A stretch of 6,585 nt of DNA from an uncultured Bacteroidota bacterium (GTDB taxonomy: Bacteria > Bacteroidota > Bacteroidia > 2-12-FULL-35-15): the NCBI GenBank assembly GCA_903833025.1, contig CAILDT010000172.1:1-6585 (forward strand), in the 5' to 3' direction. The notes beneath the pieces were generated by a model. It did not search any database, was not told the DNA's origin, and saw only the letters and a list, made by a program, of their open reading frames with translations. Of the stretch, positions 1-5,256 are shown piece by piece (positions within the stretch are counted from its first letter, which is position 1; every line of letters starts with the position of its first letter). A program made the position numbers and the translations under genes.

Positions 1-1
1 A

Positions 2-100
2 ATAGCTTTTAATAATTTTATTGCAAATTGCTTTTACACAGGTTTATTCACAATGCAAAACAACCCTGATGAAAAATCTTATTCATACAATAACTATTAA
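2..100 (+). CDS. C-terminal tail of an unidentified upstream protein (partial)
   Basis: Frame 2 is open from the left edge of the window to a TAA at 98-100. It gives about 32 residues ending in DEKSYSYNNY. The stretch begins with a hydrophobic and aromatic part (IAFNNFIANCFYTGLF) followed by a polar, Asn- and Tyr-rich tail, which would suit the end of a membrane protein. An internal ATG at 53 could also open a 15-residue peptide, but a gene entering from the left is the simpler reading. The family is not recognised. An open run of this length can occur by chance in AT-rich DNA, so the call is tentative. A candidate promoter for the next gene follows within 4 bases of the stop. Confidence 0.45.
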   Translation: MAFNNFIANCFYTGLFTMQNNPDEKSYSYNNY

Positions 101-103
101 TCT

Positions 104-111
104 TAAATTTG
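104..111 (+). promoter_or_regulatory. Candidate Bacteroidota -7 promoter element for the thiolase gene
   Basis: TAAATTTG at 104-111 matches the Bacteroidota -7 consensus TAnnTTTG exactly. It lies 55 bases before the thiolase ATG and just after the stop of the upstream partial frame, where a promoter would be expected. No clear TTTG-type -33 element is seen about 19-21 bases upstream, so this is a half-site match in AT-rich DNA. Transcription would begin a few bases downstream of 111 and leave a leader of about 50 nt. Confidence 0.4.
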
Positions 112-166
112 ACCTCGATTTCAAAAACTAAATATTCACAAAAACTAATAAAACAAATTACAAAAA

Positions 167-1345
167 ATGAAAGAAGTTTATATTATTTCAGCAGTACGCA
201 CACCAATAGGAAGTTTTGGTGGTGCATTATCAAGTATTTCAGCAACAAAATTAGGAGCAACTGCAATTAAAGGTGCACTTGCAAAAGCAGGTGTTGATGG
301 CAAAGAAGTTCAGGAAGTTTATATGGGCAGTGTGATGCAGGCTAACTTGGGACAAGCACCAGCACGCCAAGCAGCTATGTTTGCAGGACTACCAAATACA
401 GTTCAATGCACAACAGTAAATAAAGTTTGCGCTTCGGGAATGAAAGCAATAATGATTGGCGCACAAAGTATAATGTGTGGCGATGCTGATGTAGTGGTAG
501 CAGGCGGAATGGAGAATATGAGTCAGGTTCCTTTTTATTCTGAAAATATGCGTTGGGGAAATAAATATGGAAACGTTACAATGATTGATGGCTTGGCGAA
601 AGATGGTTTAACTGACGTATATCACAATTACCCAATGGGTGCTGCGGCTGATTTATGTGGTAAAGAATGTAACATTTCTCGTGAGGAACAAGATGCTTTT
701 GCAATAGAATCATACAAACGTTCGCAAGCTGCGTGGGCTGCTGGAAAATTTAATGATGAAATTGTACCTGTGGAAATACCGCAACGCAAGGGCGACCCAA
801 TAATAATGAAAGAAGATGAAGAATATAAAAATGTTCGTTTCGATAAAATCCCTGAATTAAAACCTGCTTTTACAAAAGATGGAACTGCAACTGCAGCTAA
901 TTCATCAACAATGAACGATGGTGCAGCAGCGGTAGTTTTAATGAGTAAAGAAAAAGCGGAAAAACTTGGAGTGAAACCAATTGCAATTATTCGCGGCTAT
1001 GCCGATGCTGAACACGCACCGGAATGGTTTACCACTGCTCCTTCGTTAGCTGTGCCTAAAGCTGTTTCCAAAGCAGGCTTAACGTTAGGCGACATTAATT
1101 ACTTTGAATTAAACGAAGCATTTTCTGTTGTAGGTATTGTTAATATGCAAAAAATGAAATTAGATGCAAGCAAAGTAAATGTTAATGGTGGCGCGGTTTC
1201 TCTTGGTCATCCACTTGGCTGTTCGGGGGCACGCATTGTGGTTACGTTAATTAATGTATTGAAACAAAACAAAGCAAAATACGGTGCTGCTGGAATATGC
1301 AACGGTGGCGGCGGTGCATCAGCAATGGTGATTGAAAATATTTAA
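167..1345 (+). CDS. atoB: Thiolase (acetyl-CoA C-acetyltransferase / acyltransferase)
   Basis: This 392-residue cytosolic thiolase catalyses the reversible condensation of two acetyl-CoA to acetoacetyl-CoA, or thiolysis of 3-ketoacyl-CoA. The length is normal for the family (about 390-394). The nucleophilic cysteine is C88 in NKVCASGMKA. The NEAF motif has N316, the GHPLGCSGAR block has H348, and the acid/base cysteine is C378 in CNGGGGASA, so the catalytic set is complete. The N-terminus MKEVYIISAVRTPIGSFGG is the standard family start, which supports ATG 167. The leader is A-rich with no Shine-Dalgarno, as is common in Bacteroidota. Length and motifs favour the biosynthetic AtoB/PhaA type, but a beta-oxidation role (FadA-like) cannot be excluded, as no other acyl-CoA gene is in view. 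The stop codon lies within the outer end of the inverted repeat that precedes the next gene. Confidence 0.96.
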   Translation: MKEVYIISAVRTPIGSFGGALSSISATKLGATAIKGALAKAGVDGKEVQEVYMGSVMQANLGQAPARQAAMFAGLPNTVQCTTVNKVCASGMKAIMIGAQSIMCGDADVVVAGGMENMSQVPFYSENMRWGNKYGNVTMIDGLAKDGLTDVYHNYPMGAAADLCGKECNISREEQDAFAIESYKRSQAAWAAGKFNDEIVPVEIPQRKGDPIIMKEDEEYKNVRFDKIPELKPAFTKDGTATAANSSTMNDGAAAVVLMSKEKAEKLGVKPIAIIRGYADAEHAPEWFTTAPSLAVPKAVSKAGLTLGDINYFELNEAFSVVGIVNMQKMKLDASKVNVNGGAVSLGHPLGCSGARIVVTLINVLKQNKAKYGAAGICNGGGGASAMVIENI

Positions 1346-1361
1346 TTTCAGATTTCAAATT
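1342..1361 (+). repeat. Left inverted-repeat arm flanking the four-helix-bundle gene
   Basis: Bases 1345-1361 (ATTTCAGATTTCAAATT) are the exact reverse complement of 1758-1774, a 17-bp perfect match. Allowing for a 7-nt extra block in the right arm extends the match to 20 bp (1342-1361). The arm begins inside the thiolase stop region (TAA 1343-1345) and ends on the base just before the ATG at 1362. In an mRNA the arms could pair and enclose the whole small gene. Confidence 0.85.
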
Positions 1362-1751
1362 ATGGCAAAACTCGAACGATTTGAAGATATGGAGGTATGG
1401 CAAAGAGCCAGAAAACTTTGTAATGAAATCTATCCATTAACGTTGAAAGGTAGTTTCCAGAGGGATTTCAAATTAAGAGACCAGATAAATGGTTCGAGTG
1501 GTTCCATAATGGATAATATAGCTGAAGGTTTTGAAAGAGATGGAAGAATTGAATTCAGACAATTTTTAAGTATTGCTAAAGGTTCTTGTGGTGAAGTTCG
1601 CTCTCAATTAAACAGGGCAATGGATAGGAATCATATTAACTTAATTGAATTTGACAGTTTGAAATTACAAGCTGAAGATATTAGTAAACAATTAAAAGGT
1701 TTTATTTCATATTTAAATACGTCAGAATTTAAAGGCGCAAAGTTTAAGTAA
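1362..1751 (+). CDS. Four-helix bundle protein, 23S rRNA intervening-sequence (IVP/S23) family
   Basis: This 129-residue protein has the hallmarks of the IVP/S23 four-helix-bundle family (TIGR02436 / PF05635, recalled): FEDMEVWQRARKL at the N-terminus, the central RDQINGSSGSIMDNIAEGFERDG block, and FRQFLSIAKGSCGEVRSQLNRA in the third helix. It has no signal peptide or membrane segment. Members were first found inside intervening sequences of 23S rRNA genes; many lie elsewhere and have no known function. Avd, the accessory protein of diversity-generating retroelements, is a structural relative, but no reverse transcriptase or template repeat is here. The ATG at 1362 is preferred because it starts at the family's usual N-terminus. 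A TTG start at 1332 would add ten residues encoded within the thiolase gene and the repeat arm. Inverted-repeat arms begin on the base before the start codon and 6 nt after the stop codon, which suggests the gene and arms travel as one unit. Confidence 0.9.
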   Translation: MAKLERFEDMEVWQRARKLCNEIYPLTLKGSFQRDFKLRDQINGSSGSIMDNIAEGFERDGRIEFRQFLSIAKGSCGEVRSQLNRAMDRNHINLIEFDSLKLQAEDISKQLKGFISYLNTSEFKGAKFK

Positions 1752-1757
1752 CCTTGG

Positions 1758-1784
1758 AATTTGAAATCTGAAATCTGAAATTAA
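1758..1784 (+). repeat. Right inverted-repeat arm, with a 7-bp internal duplication
   Basis: Bases 1758-1774 are the exact reverse complement of 1345-1361. The arm carries ATCTGAA twice in tandem (1766/1767 onward). Removing one copy restores a 20-bp complement to 1342-1361 that ends at 1784. The arm starts 6 nt after the stop of the four-helix-bundle gene and finishes 2 nt before the ATG of the NlpC/P60 gene, so it fills the intergenic space. Confidence 0.85.
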
Positions 1785-1786
1785 TT

Positions 1787-2563
1787 ATGTACGGAATCTG
1801 TAATTTAAGTGTAGTACCCTGCCGTAAGGAACCATCGGACAGAAGCGAGATGGTAACTCAACTTTTATTTGGTGATTCTTTTGAAATAATAGAAACTCTT
1901 GGCAATTGGTGCAAAATAAAAATTGCGTACGACGGTTATGATTGTTGGATTGATAAAAAACAAATCCTCGTTATCACCCATCGAACGTACGATACATTAA
2001 ATTCAAACGAAAGTTTTTGTACCAACGAACTCATTCAAATAATTACGAATAATAAAACTTCACAACTTTTTCCGGTTGTGCTTGGCAGTTCTCTTCCTAA
2101 TTTTGATGCTGGCGAATGTATTGTTGAAAACGAAAGTTATACGTACGACGGTACTTTTGTTAACATTGGCGTGCCTTCTACTAAAGACCAATTTATTGAA
2201 ACCGCGATGATGTATTTAAACGCTCCTTATTTATGGGGCGGCAAATCGCCTTTTGGTATTGATTGTTCGGGGTTTACACAAATGATATATAAATTAAATG
2301 GCACAAAACTTTTACGAGATGCGCATCAACAGGCGGAACAAGGGGAAACATTAAGTTTTGTGGAAGAAGCAGAGCCGGGCGATTTAGCTTTTTTTGATAA
2401 TGATGAAGGACGAATTGTGCACGTTGGCATTGTGATGAACCACCATAAAATTATTCACGCATCGGGCAAGGTGCGTATTGATGGCTTCGACCACCAAGGA
2501 ATATTTAATAATGATAAAAAAGATTACACGCACCGTTTACGTTTATTGAAACGGATTTTTTAG
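1787..2563 (+). CDS. SH3b-domain NlpC/P60 cysteine peptidase (YkfC-like)
   Basis: This 258-residue peptidase probably cleaves the gamma-D-Glu-diaminopimelate bond of cell-wall peptides. Residues about 1-62 form a bacterial SH3 domain (NLSVVPCRKEPSDRSEMVTQLLFGD, ending in the CWIDKKQ strand). A second SH3-like region spans about 65-128. The NlpC/P60 domain runs from about 133 to the end. The catalytic Cys is C160 in FGIDCSGFTQ, preceded by the YLWGG motif. The catalytic His is H212 in RIVHVGIVM, and the third polar residue is H224 in KIIHASGKV, so the triad is complete. No signal peptide is visible, which fits a cytoplasmic enzyme that recycles imported muropeptides, like the YkfC group. The start at ATG 1787 gives the usual MYGICNLS opening. 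The leader is the right repeat arm of the preceding element and has no Shine-Dalgarno. The 3' end overlaps the convergent sanA gene by 4 bp. Confidence 0.93.
   Translation: MYGICNLSVVPCRKEPSDRSEMVTQLLFGDSFEIIETLGNWCKIKIAYDGYDCWIDKKQILVITHRTYDTLNSNESFCTNELIQIITNNKTSQLFPVVLGSSLPNFDAGECIVENESYTYDGTFVNIGVPSTKDQFIETAMMYLNAPYLWGGKSPFGIDCSGFTQMIYKLNGTKLLRDAHQQAEQGETLSFVEEAEPGDLAFFDNDEGRIVHVGIVMNHHKIIHASGKVRIDGFDHQGIFNNDKKDYTHRLRLLKRIF
2533..2561 (+). terminator. Possible intrinsic terminator inside the 3' end of the NlpC/P60 gene
   Basis: CCGTTT (2533-2538) can pair with AAACGG (2549-2554). Alternatively CGTTT (2540-2544) pairs with AAACG (2549-2553) around a 4-nt loop. The hairpin is followed by A and then six T (2556-2561). 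It lies in the last codons of the gene, which is plausible because the convergent sanA gene overlaps the stop and leaves no other room. The stem is short, so the call is moderate. Confidence 0.4.
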
Positions 2564-3228
2564 TTAATTTTTACCTCTACTTCTTCTCCCAAAAATTTTG
2601 GTTCGGTATGGAAAACGTATAAATCCAGAACGGCTTTAAACTTTGCGAAGTATTCTCGTATTCTTGTTTTGATGGAAAACTGGTCGGGCACATCTTGTGC
2701 ATTAAAAGCAATTACATTCATATCATAATAATTGCCAATAAATATTGCTCTTTCATTGTGAAACTCCTGCGAAATAACGGTTACACTTTTCCTACCGAAT
2801 ACTTTTAAACATCTCACCATTGAATCTAACGTTCGGAAACCTGCATAATCCAAGGTGATGCAACTGTCGGGCACACCCATTAAAACAAGGGCATCTCGCA
2901 TATCAGTTGCTTCATCATATTCTTTTTTATGATTATCGCCACTGACTATTATGTGTTTTATTTTGCCTGCTTTAAAAAGTTTGGCTGCTGCTTCAATTCT
3001 ATATTTAAAAAATAAATTATCGTACCCGCTTTTTAATGTTTTGCTTGCTCCTAATAAAATAGCAACATCGTTTTCGGGTATCAAATTTACATCAGAATAC
3101 AATTTCGATTTAGTACTTTTTATTATCCAATAATTACTAATACCTATTGAAATAGCCATTATTACTACAAAGTAGCCCGTCCATTTTATAGTTTCTTTTA
3201 GTGAAATTTTTTTTATGCGTTCAATCAT
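2560..3228 (-). CDS. sanA: SanA/ElyC-type DUF218 (YdcF-like) membrane-anchored envelope protein
   Basis: This is a 222-residue protein of the SanA branch of the DUF218 family. In E. coli SanA is an inner-membrane protein needed for envelope barrier function, including vancomycin exclusion at high temperature; its biochemical activity is not settled. A single N-terminal membrane segment (about residues 17-36, GYFVVIMAISIGISNYWII) precedes a presumably periplasmic domain. The DUF218 core is clear: DVAILLGASKTLKSG, FKYRIEAAAKLFKAGK, the SGDN motif (96-99), DYAGFRTLDSMVR (about 127-139), and SQEFHNERAIFI with the conserved His and Arg. The SGDN, DYAGFRTLDS and FHxERA motifs are specific to SanA rather than other YdcF relatives. 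The ATG at 3228 is preferred over an in-frame TTG at 3237, because the TTG lies inside a candidate promoter. The gene diverges from rpoD and its stop overlaps the stop of the NlpC/P60 gene. Confidence 0.92.
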   Translation of the reverse strand: MIERIKKISLKETIKWTGYFVVIMAISIGISNYWIIKSTKSKLYSDVNLIPENDVAILLGASKTLKSGYDNLFFKYRIEAAAKLFKAGKIKHIIVSGDNHKKEYDEATDMRDALVLMGVPDSCITLDYAGFRTLDSMVRCLKVFGRKSVTVISQEFHNERAIFIGNYYDMNVIAFNAQDVPDQFSIKTRIREYFAKFKAVLDLYVFHTEPKFLGEEVEVKIN

Positions 3229-3331
3229 CGTGAGCAAAAGTAAATATAAATCAGATTTAAAATGAGGATTGTTGTAACCCTTTCATTTTTAAATCGTAAG
3301 AGGGGACAAAGAATATTAAAAAATACCCCAA
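3229..3331. other. Divergent intergenic region between sanA and rpoD
   Basis: These 103 bases must hold the promoters of both divergent genes. Apart from the - strand TACTTTTG, no clear consensus site is seen for rpoD. The + strand has a TTG near 3272 and an AT-rich stretch near 3287-3297, which is too weak to call. A G4 run (3302-3305) and a C4 run (3326-3329) lie just ahead of the rpoD start and could pair as a 4-bp helix, but this is marginal. No Shine-Dalgarno precedes the rpoD ATG. Confidence 0.5.
3235..3242 (-). promoter_or_regulatory. Candidate -7 promoter element for sanA
   Basis: Read on the - strand, 3242-3235 is TACTTTTG, an exact match to the Bacteroidota TAnnTTTG -7 consensus. 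It ends only 6 bases before the ATG at 3228, so transcription would start at or within a few bases of the start codon. No good -33 TTTG is seen at the usual distance. If real, it rules out the upstream TTG start and implies a nearly leaderless message. Confidence 0.3.
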
Positions 3332-4201
3332 ATGAGACAATTAAAAATAAGCAAACAGGTAACCAATCGCGAAACCGCTTCGCTTGATAAGTACTTGCAA
3401 GAGATTGGCAGATTGGAGTTAATAACCGCTGACCAAGAGGTAGAATTAGCAAAAAGAATAAAGCTCGGCGACCACGATGCGTTGGAAAAATTAACGAAAT
3501 CGAATTTGCGATTTGTTGTTTCTGTTTCCAAACAGTACCAAAATCAGGGGTTAGGATTATCCGATTTAATTAACGAAGGCAATTTAGGATTAATAAAAGC
3601 TGCGCAACGATTTGATGAAACGCGTGGTTTCAAATTTATTTCGTACGCCGTTTGGTGGATTCGTCAATCCATAATGCAGGCATTGGCAGAGCAATCGCGG
3701 ATTGTGAGGTTGCCACTAAATAGAATTGGTGCGATAAATAGAATCAATAAAACGTTTTCTAAACTCGAACAACAATATGAGCGCGAGCCGTCGGCTGCCG
3801 AAATAGCTGATATACTGGAGATGCCGACGGATGATATAAATGATTCGTTAAGGCAAAATCTTCGCCATCTTTCTATGGATGCGCCTATGTCCACCAGTGA
3901 TGATAATAATGGAACTATTCTTGACTTGCTCGAATCGTCTGAATTGGCTCGACCTGACGCTGTTTTAACAAGTGAATCGTTGAAATTGGAAATAGACCGT
4001 GCGTTAAAAACGTTAACCCCTCGCGAAGCGGAAATACTTAAATATTATTTCGGATTGGATTGTCAAAACCCATTAACGTCAGAAGAAATAGCCGAAAAAT
4101 TTGGTTTGACTCGAGAAAGAGTGAGGCAAATTAGAGAAAAGGCGATTAAAAGATTAAAAATGACTTCTAAAAATAAAATTTTAAAAGGCTATTTGGGATA
4201 A
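3332..4201 (+). CDS. rpoD: Primary (housekeeping-type) RNA polymerase sigma factor, Bacteroidota form
   Basis: This 289-residue sigma-70 family protein directs RNA polymerase to promoters. Region 1.1 is absent and the protein opens MRQLKISKQVTNRETASLDKYLQEIGR (region 1.2, about 14-48), the compact form typical of Bacteroidota. Region 2 (about 53-123) contains NLRFVVSVSKQYQNQG, the core-binding DLINEGNLGLIKA and the -10-recognising FKFISYAVWWIRQSI. Region 3 spans about 130-210. Region 4 (about 222-280) has LTPREAEILKYYFGL and the helix-turn-helix TSEEIAEKFGLTRERVRQIREKAIKRLK. The protein ends ILKGYLG, as RpoD homologues do. The linker and region 4 (GLDCQNPLTSEEIAEKFG) look somewhat divergent from those of well-known Bacteroidota RpoD, so a second RpoD-like paralogue is possible. 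The gene is monocistronic, with a divergent neighbour upstream and a strong terminator downstream. Confidence 0.94.
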   Translation: MRQLKISKQVTNRETASLDKYLQEIGRLELITADQEVELAKRIKLGDHDALEKLTKSNLRFVVSVSKQYQNQGLGLSDLINEGNLGLIKAAQRFDETRGFKFISYAVWWIRQSIMQALAEQSRIVRLPLNRIGAINRINKTFSKLEQQYEREPSAAEIADILEMPTDDINDSLRQNLRHLSMDAPMSTSDDNNGTILDLLESSELARPDAVLTSESLKLEIDRALKTLTPREAEILKYYFGLDCQNPLTSEEIAEKFGLTRERVRQIREKAIKRLKMTSKNKILKGYLG

Positions 4202-4226
4202 ACACTACTTTCAATTTTATATCAAT

Positions 4227-4264
4227 AATAACCCTGACCGTTTCGGTTGGGGTTATTTATTTTT
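4227..4264 (+). terminator. Strong intrinsic terminator after rpoD
   Basis: AATAACCCTGACC (4227-4239) pairs with GGTTGGGGTTATT (4245-4257) in a 13-bp stem that includes two G-T wobbles, closed by a 5-nt loop. A T-rich tail follows (4258-4264). It begins 26 nt after the rpoD stop. Its right arm contains the stop codon of the convergent gene (4253-4255), so the same hairpin forms at the 3' end of both messages. The T-tract is better on the + strand. Confidence 0.85.
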
Positions 4265-5227
4265 AGGAATGCCGAATGTTTTCAGCAAAATATGAATTGA
4301 TTTTTCGGTGAGAACATAGTTACTCGGCGGTTCGCTTTTTACCAAAACATACTTTTTCAGTCGGGGCAAATGTTTTGAAAATCCAGCTATTGATAATCCG
4401 CCTGCTTCGCGCAGTTTTGCGCCGTTTACTTTTCCTGAATTATGCAACAGCAGCAATTCGCGGGCAATTGTTTCATACATCGCACCTCTGGCATTGAGCG
4501 GAAAATAAGCGTGCAAAGCCGATTTCAGCTTTGCCAGCGATACGTTATCTACCGCTATTTGCAAAGGTAAAAAATGTGTATCCTCTAACAATAAATTAAG
4601 TATCGCCTCCTTCAACTTTGCTGCTTCTGTATTTTTTTGTTCAACAGCTTCCACAAAATTTGTGTAAAAATCATAAAGCGAATTTTGTCCATTTCCATTT
4701 TTTATATATTGATTAAGTGCATCAATTAGCCCCTGCTCAAAAACGGAGTACAACAAAACTCCTCCATTTGTATCTATATTTAAAGTTGAAATACCCTCAA
4801 TTAACGAATTTACACCATTGCCTATTTCGGAAATGGTATTCGGAACAGAATTTACACCATTGCCTTTTTCGGGAACGGTATTCGGAACAGAGTTTACACC
4901 ATTGCTTTTTTCGGCAATGGCATTCGGAACAGAGTTTACACCATTGCTTTTTTCGGCAATGGCATTCGGAGCAGATTTTACACCATTGCTTTTTTCGGGA
5001 ACGGCATTCGGAACAGAGTTTACACCATTGCTCTTTTCGGCAATGGCATTCGGAGCAGATTTTACACCATTGCTTTTTTCGGCAATGGTAGTATCCGCCA
5101 TTTGTAAACCCACATTATTTTTGATATAAGCATTTTCATTCTTCAGATACATCAAATGCTTTAGCAGGATATGTATAATTTTTTCGGGAACAATGTCCAG
5201 TTTTTCGGCAGCGTTATCTTCGTTCAT
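4253..5227 (-). CDS. Unrecognised repeat protein with a winged-helix-like C-terminus, downstream of lepB
   Basis: This 324-residue protein belongs to no family recognised here. Residues 1-45 form a probable helical segment (VPEKIIHILLKHLMYLKNENAYI). Residues 46-143 are seven 14-residue repeats with consensus NAIAEKSNGVNSVP, hydrophilic and likely extended. Residues 155-240 look helical (FEQGLIDALNQYI, FYTNFVEAVEQKN, AKLKEAILNLLL). Residues about 247-318 read as a winged helix: helix ETIARELLLLH, turn KLREAGGLSI, recognition-like helix AGFSKHLPRLKKY, then a beta wing SEPPSNYVLTEKS. There is no signal peptide or membrane span, so it is likely cytoplasmic, and DNA binding is inferred only. EKIIHILLK (15-23) is echoed by EKSIHILLK (308-316). 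The gene lies 29 nt downstream of lepB on the same strand, probably co-transcribed, and has its own Shine-Dalgarno. Coding is supported by uninterrupted repeat phase and non-repeat sequence at both ends. Confidence 0.8.
   Translation of the reverse strand: MNEDNAAEKLDIVPEKIIHILLKHLMYLKNENAYIKNNVGLQMADTTIAEKSNGVKSAPNAIAEKSNGVNSVPNAVPEKSNGVKSAPNAIAEKSNGVNSVPNAIAEKSNGVNSVPNTVPEKGNGVNSVPNTISEIGNGVNSLIEGISTLNIDTNGGVLLYSVFEQGLIDALNQYIKNGNGQNSLYDFYTNFVEAVEQKNTEAAKLKEAILNLLLEDTHFLPLQIAVDNVSLAKLKSALHAYFPLNARGAMYETIARELLLLHNSGKVNGAKLREAGGLSIAGFSKHLPRLKKYVLVKSEPPSNYVLTEKSIHILLKTFGIPKNK
4799..5092 (-). repeat. 42-bp tandem repeat, seven units, inside a coding region
   Basis: Seven contiguous 42-bp units encode seven 14-residue repeats (residues 46-143). 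The + strand motif CCATTG recurs at exact 42-bp steps, at 4815, 4857, 4899, 4941, 4983, 5025 and about 5067, with no indels. Units differ at few positions (VKSAP or VNSVP; AIAEK or AVPEK). The C-terminal unit is the most degenerate (NTISEIGNGVNSLI). High identity between units marks recent expansion and a likely variable-number tandem repeat. Confidence 0.95.
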
Positions 5228-5231
5228 TGTT

Positions 5232-5236
5232 ACCTC
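5232..5236 (-). promoter_or_regulatory. Shine-Dalgarno sequence of the repeat-protein gene
   Basis: On the - strand GAGGT (5236-5232) lies 4 nt before ATG 5227, complementary to the anti-Shine-Dalgarno. It is the only clear ribosome-binding site in the window. It supports the start at 5227 and independent re-initiation 29 nt after the lepB stop. Confidence 0.6.
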
Positions 5237-5256
5237 ACTATTTTTATTTGGTATTT

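Noticed and set aside
1332..1361. Ten-codon N-terminal extension of the four-helix-bundle protein from a TTG
   Set aside because: It lies in the thiolase end and the repeat arm, and the family N-terminus begins at the ATG at 1362.
1464..1475. GATTTCAAATTA inside the four-helix-bundle gene repeats part of the left arm (1351-1362)
   Set aside because: It is 12 bp of AT-rich sequence that encodes an ordinary segment (DFKLR) of the protein, most likely chance.
1342..1784. Diversity-generating retroelement (Avd-like protein)
   Set aside because: No reverse transcriptase, template repeat or variable repeat is visible, and the protein matches the general IVP group.
1342..1784. Insertion sequence or transposon
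   Set aside because: The arms resemble terminal repeats, but the enclosed protein is not a transposase and no clear target-site duplication is seen.
3302..3329. G4/C4 pairing ahead of the rpoD start as a riboswitch-like element
   Set aside because: Only 4 bp pair over a 20-nt AT-rich loop, which is too weak to support.
3225..3531. Two - strand open frames over the start of rpoD
   Set aside because: They are antisense to conserved sigma-factor sequence and have no protein-like features of their own.
4799..5092. CRISPR-like regular spacing
   Set aside because: The units are directly contiguous 42-bp tandem copies in one reading frame. There are no unique spacers and no cas genes.
4717..5129. 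Long open frames on the + strand across the tandem repeat, with His/Phe-rich repeat peptides
   Set aside because: The 42-bp unit is a multiple of three without stops in several frames, so long opposite-strand frames arise automatically. The - strand frame also has well-formed non-repeat sequence on both sides and a Shine-Dalgarno.
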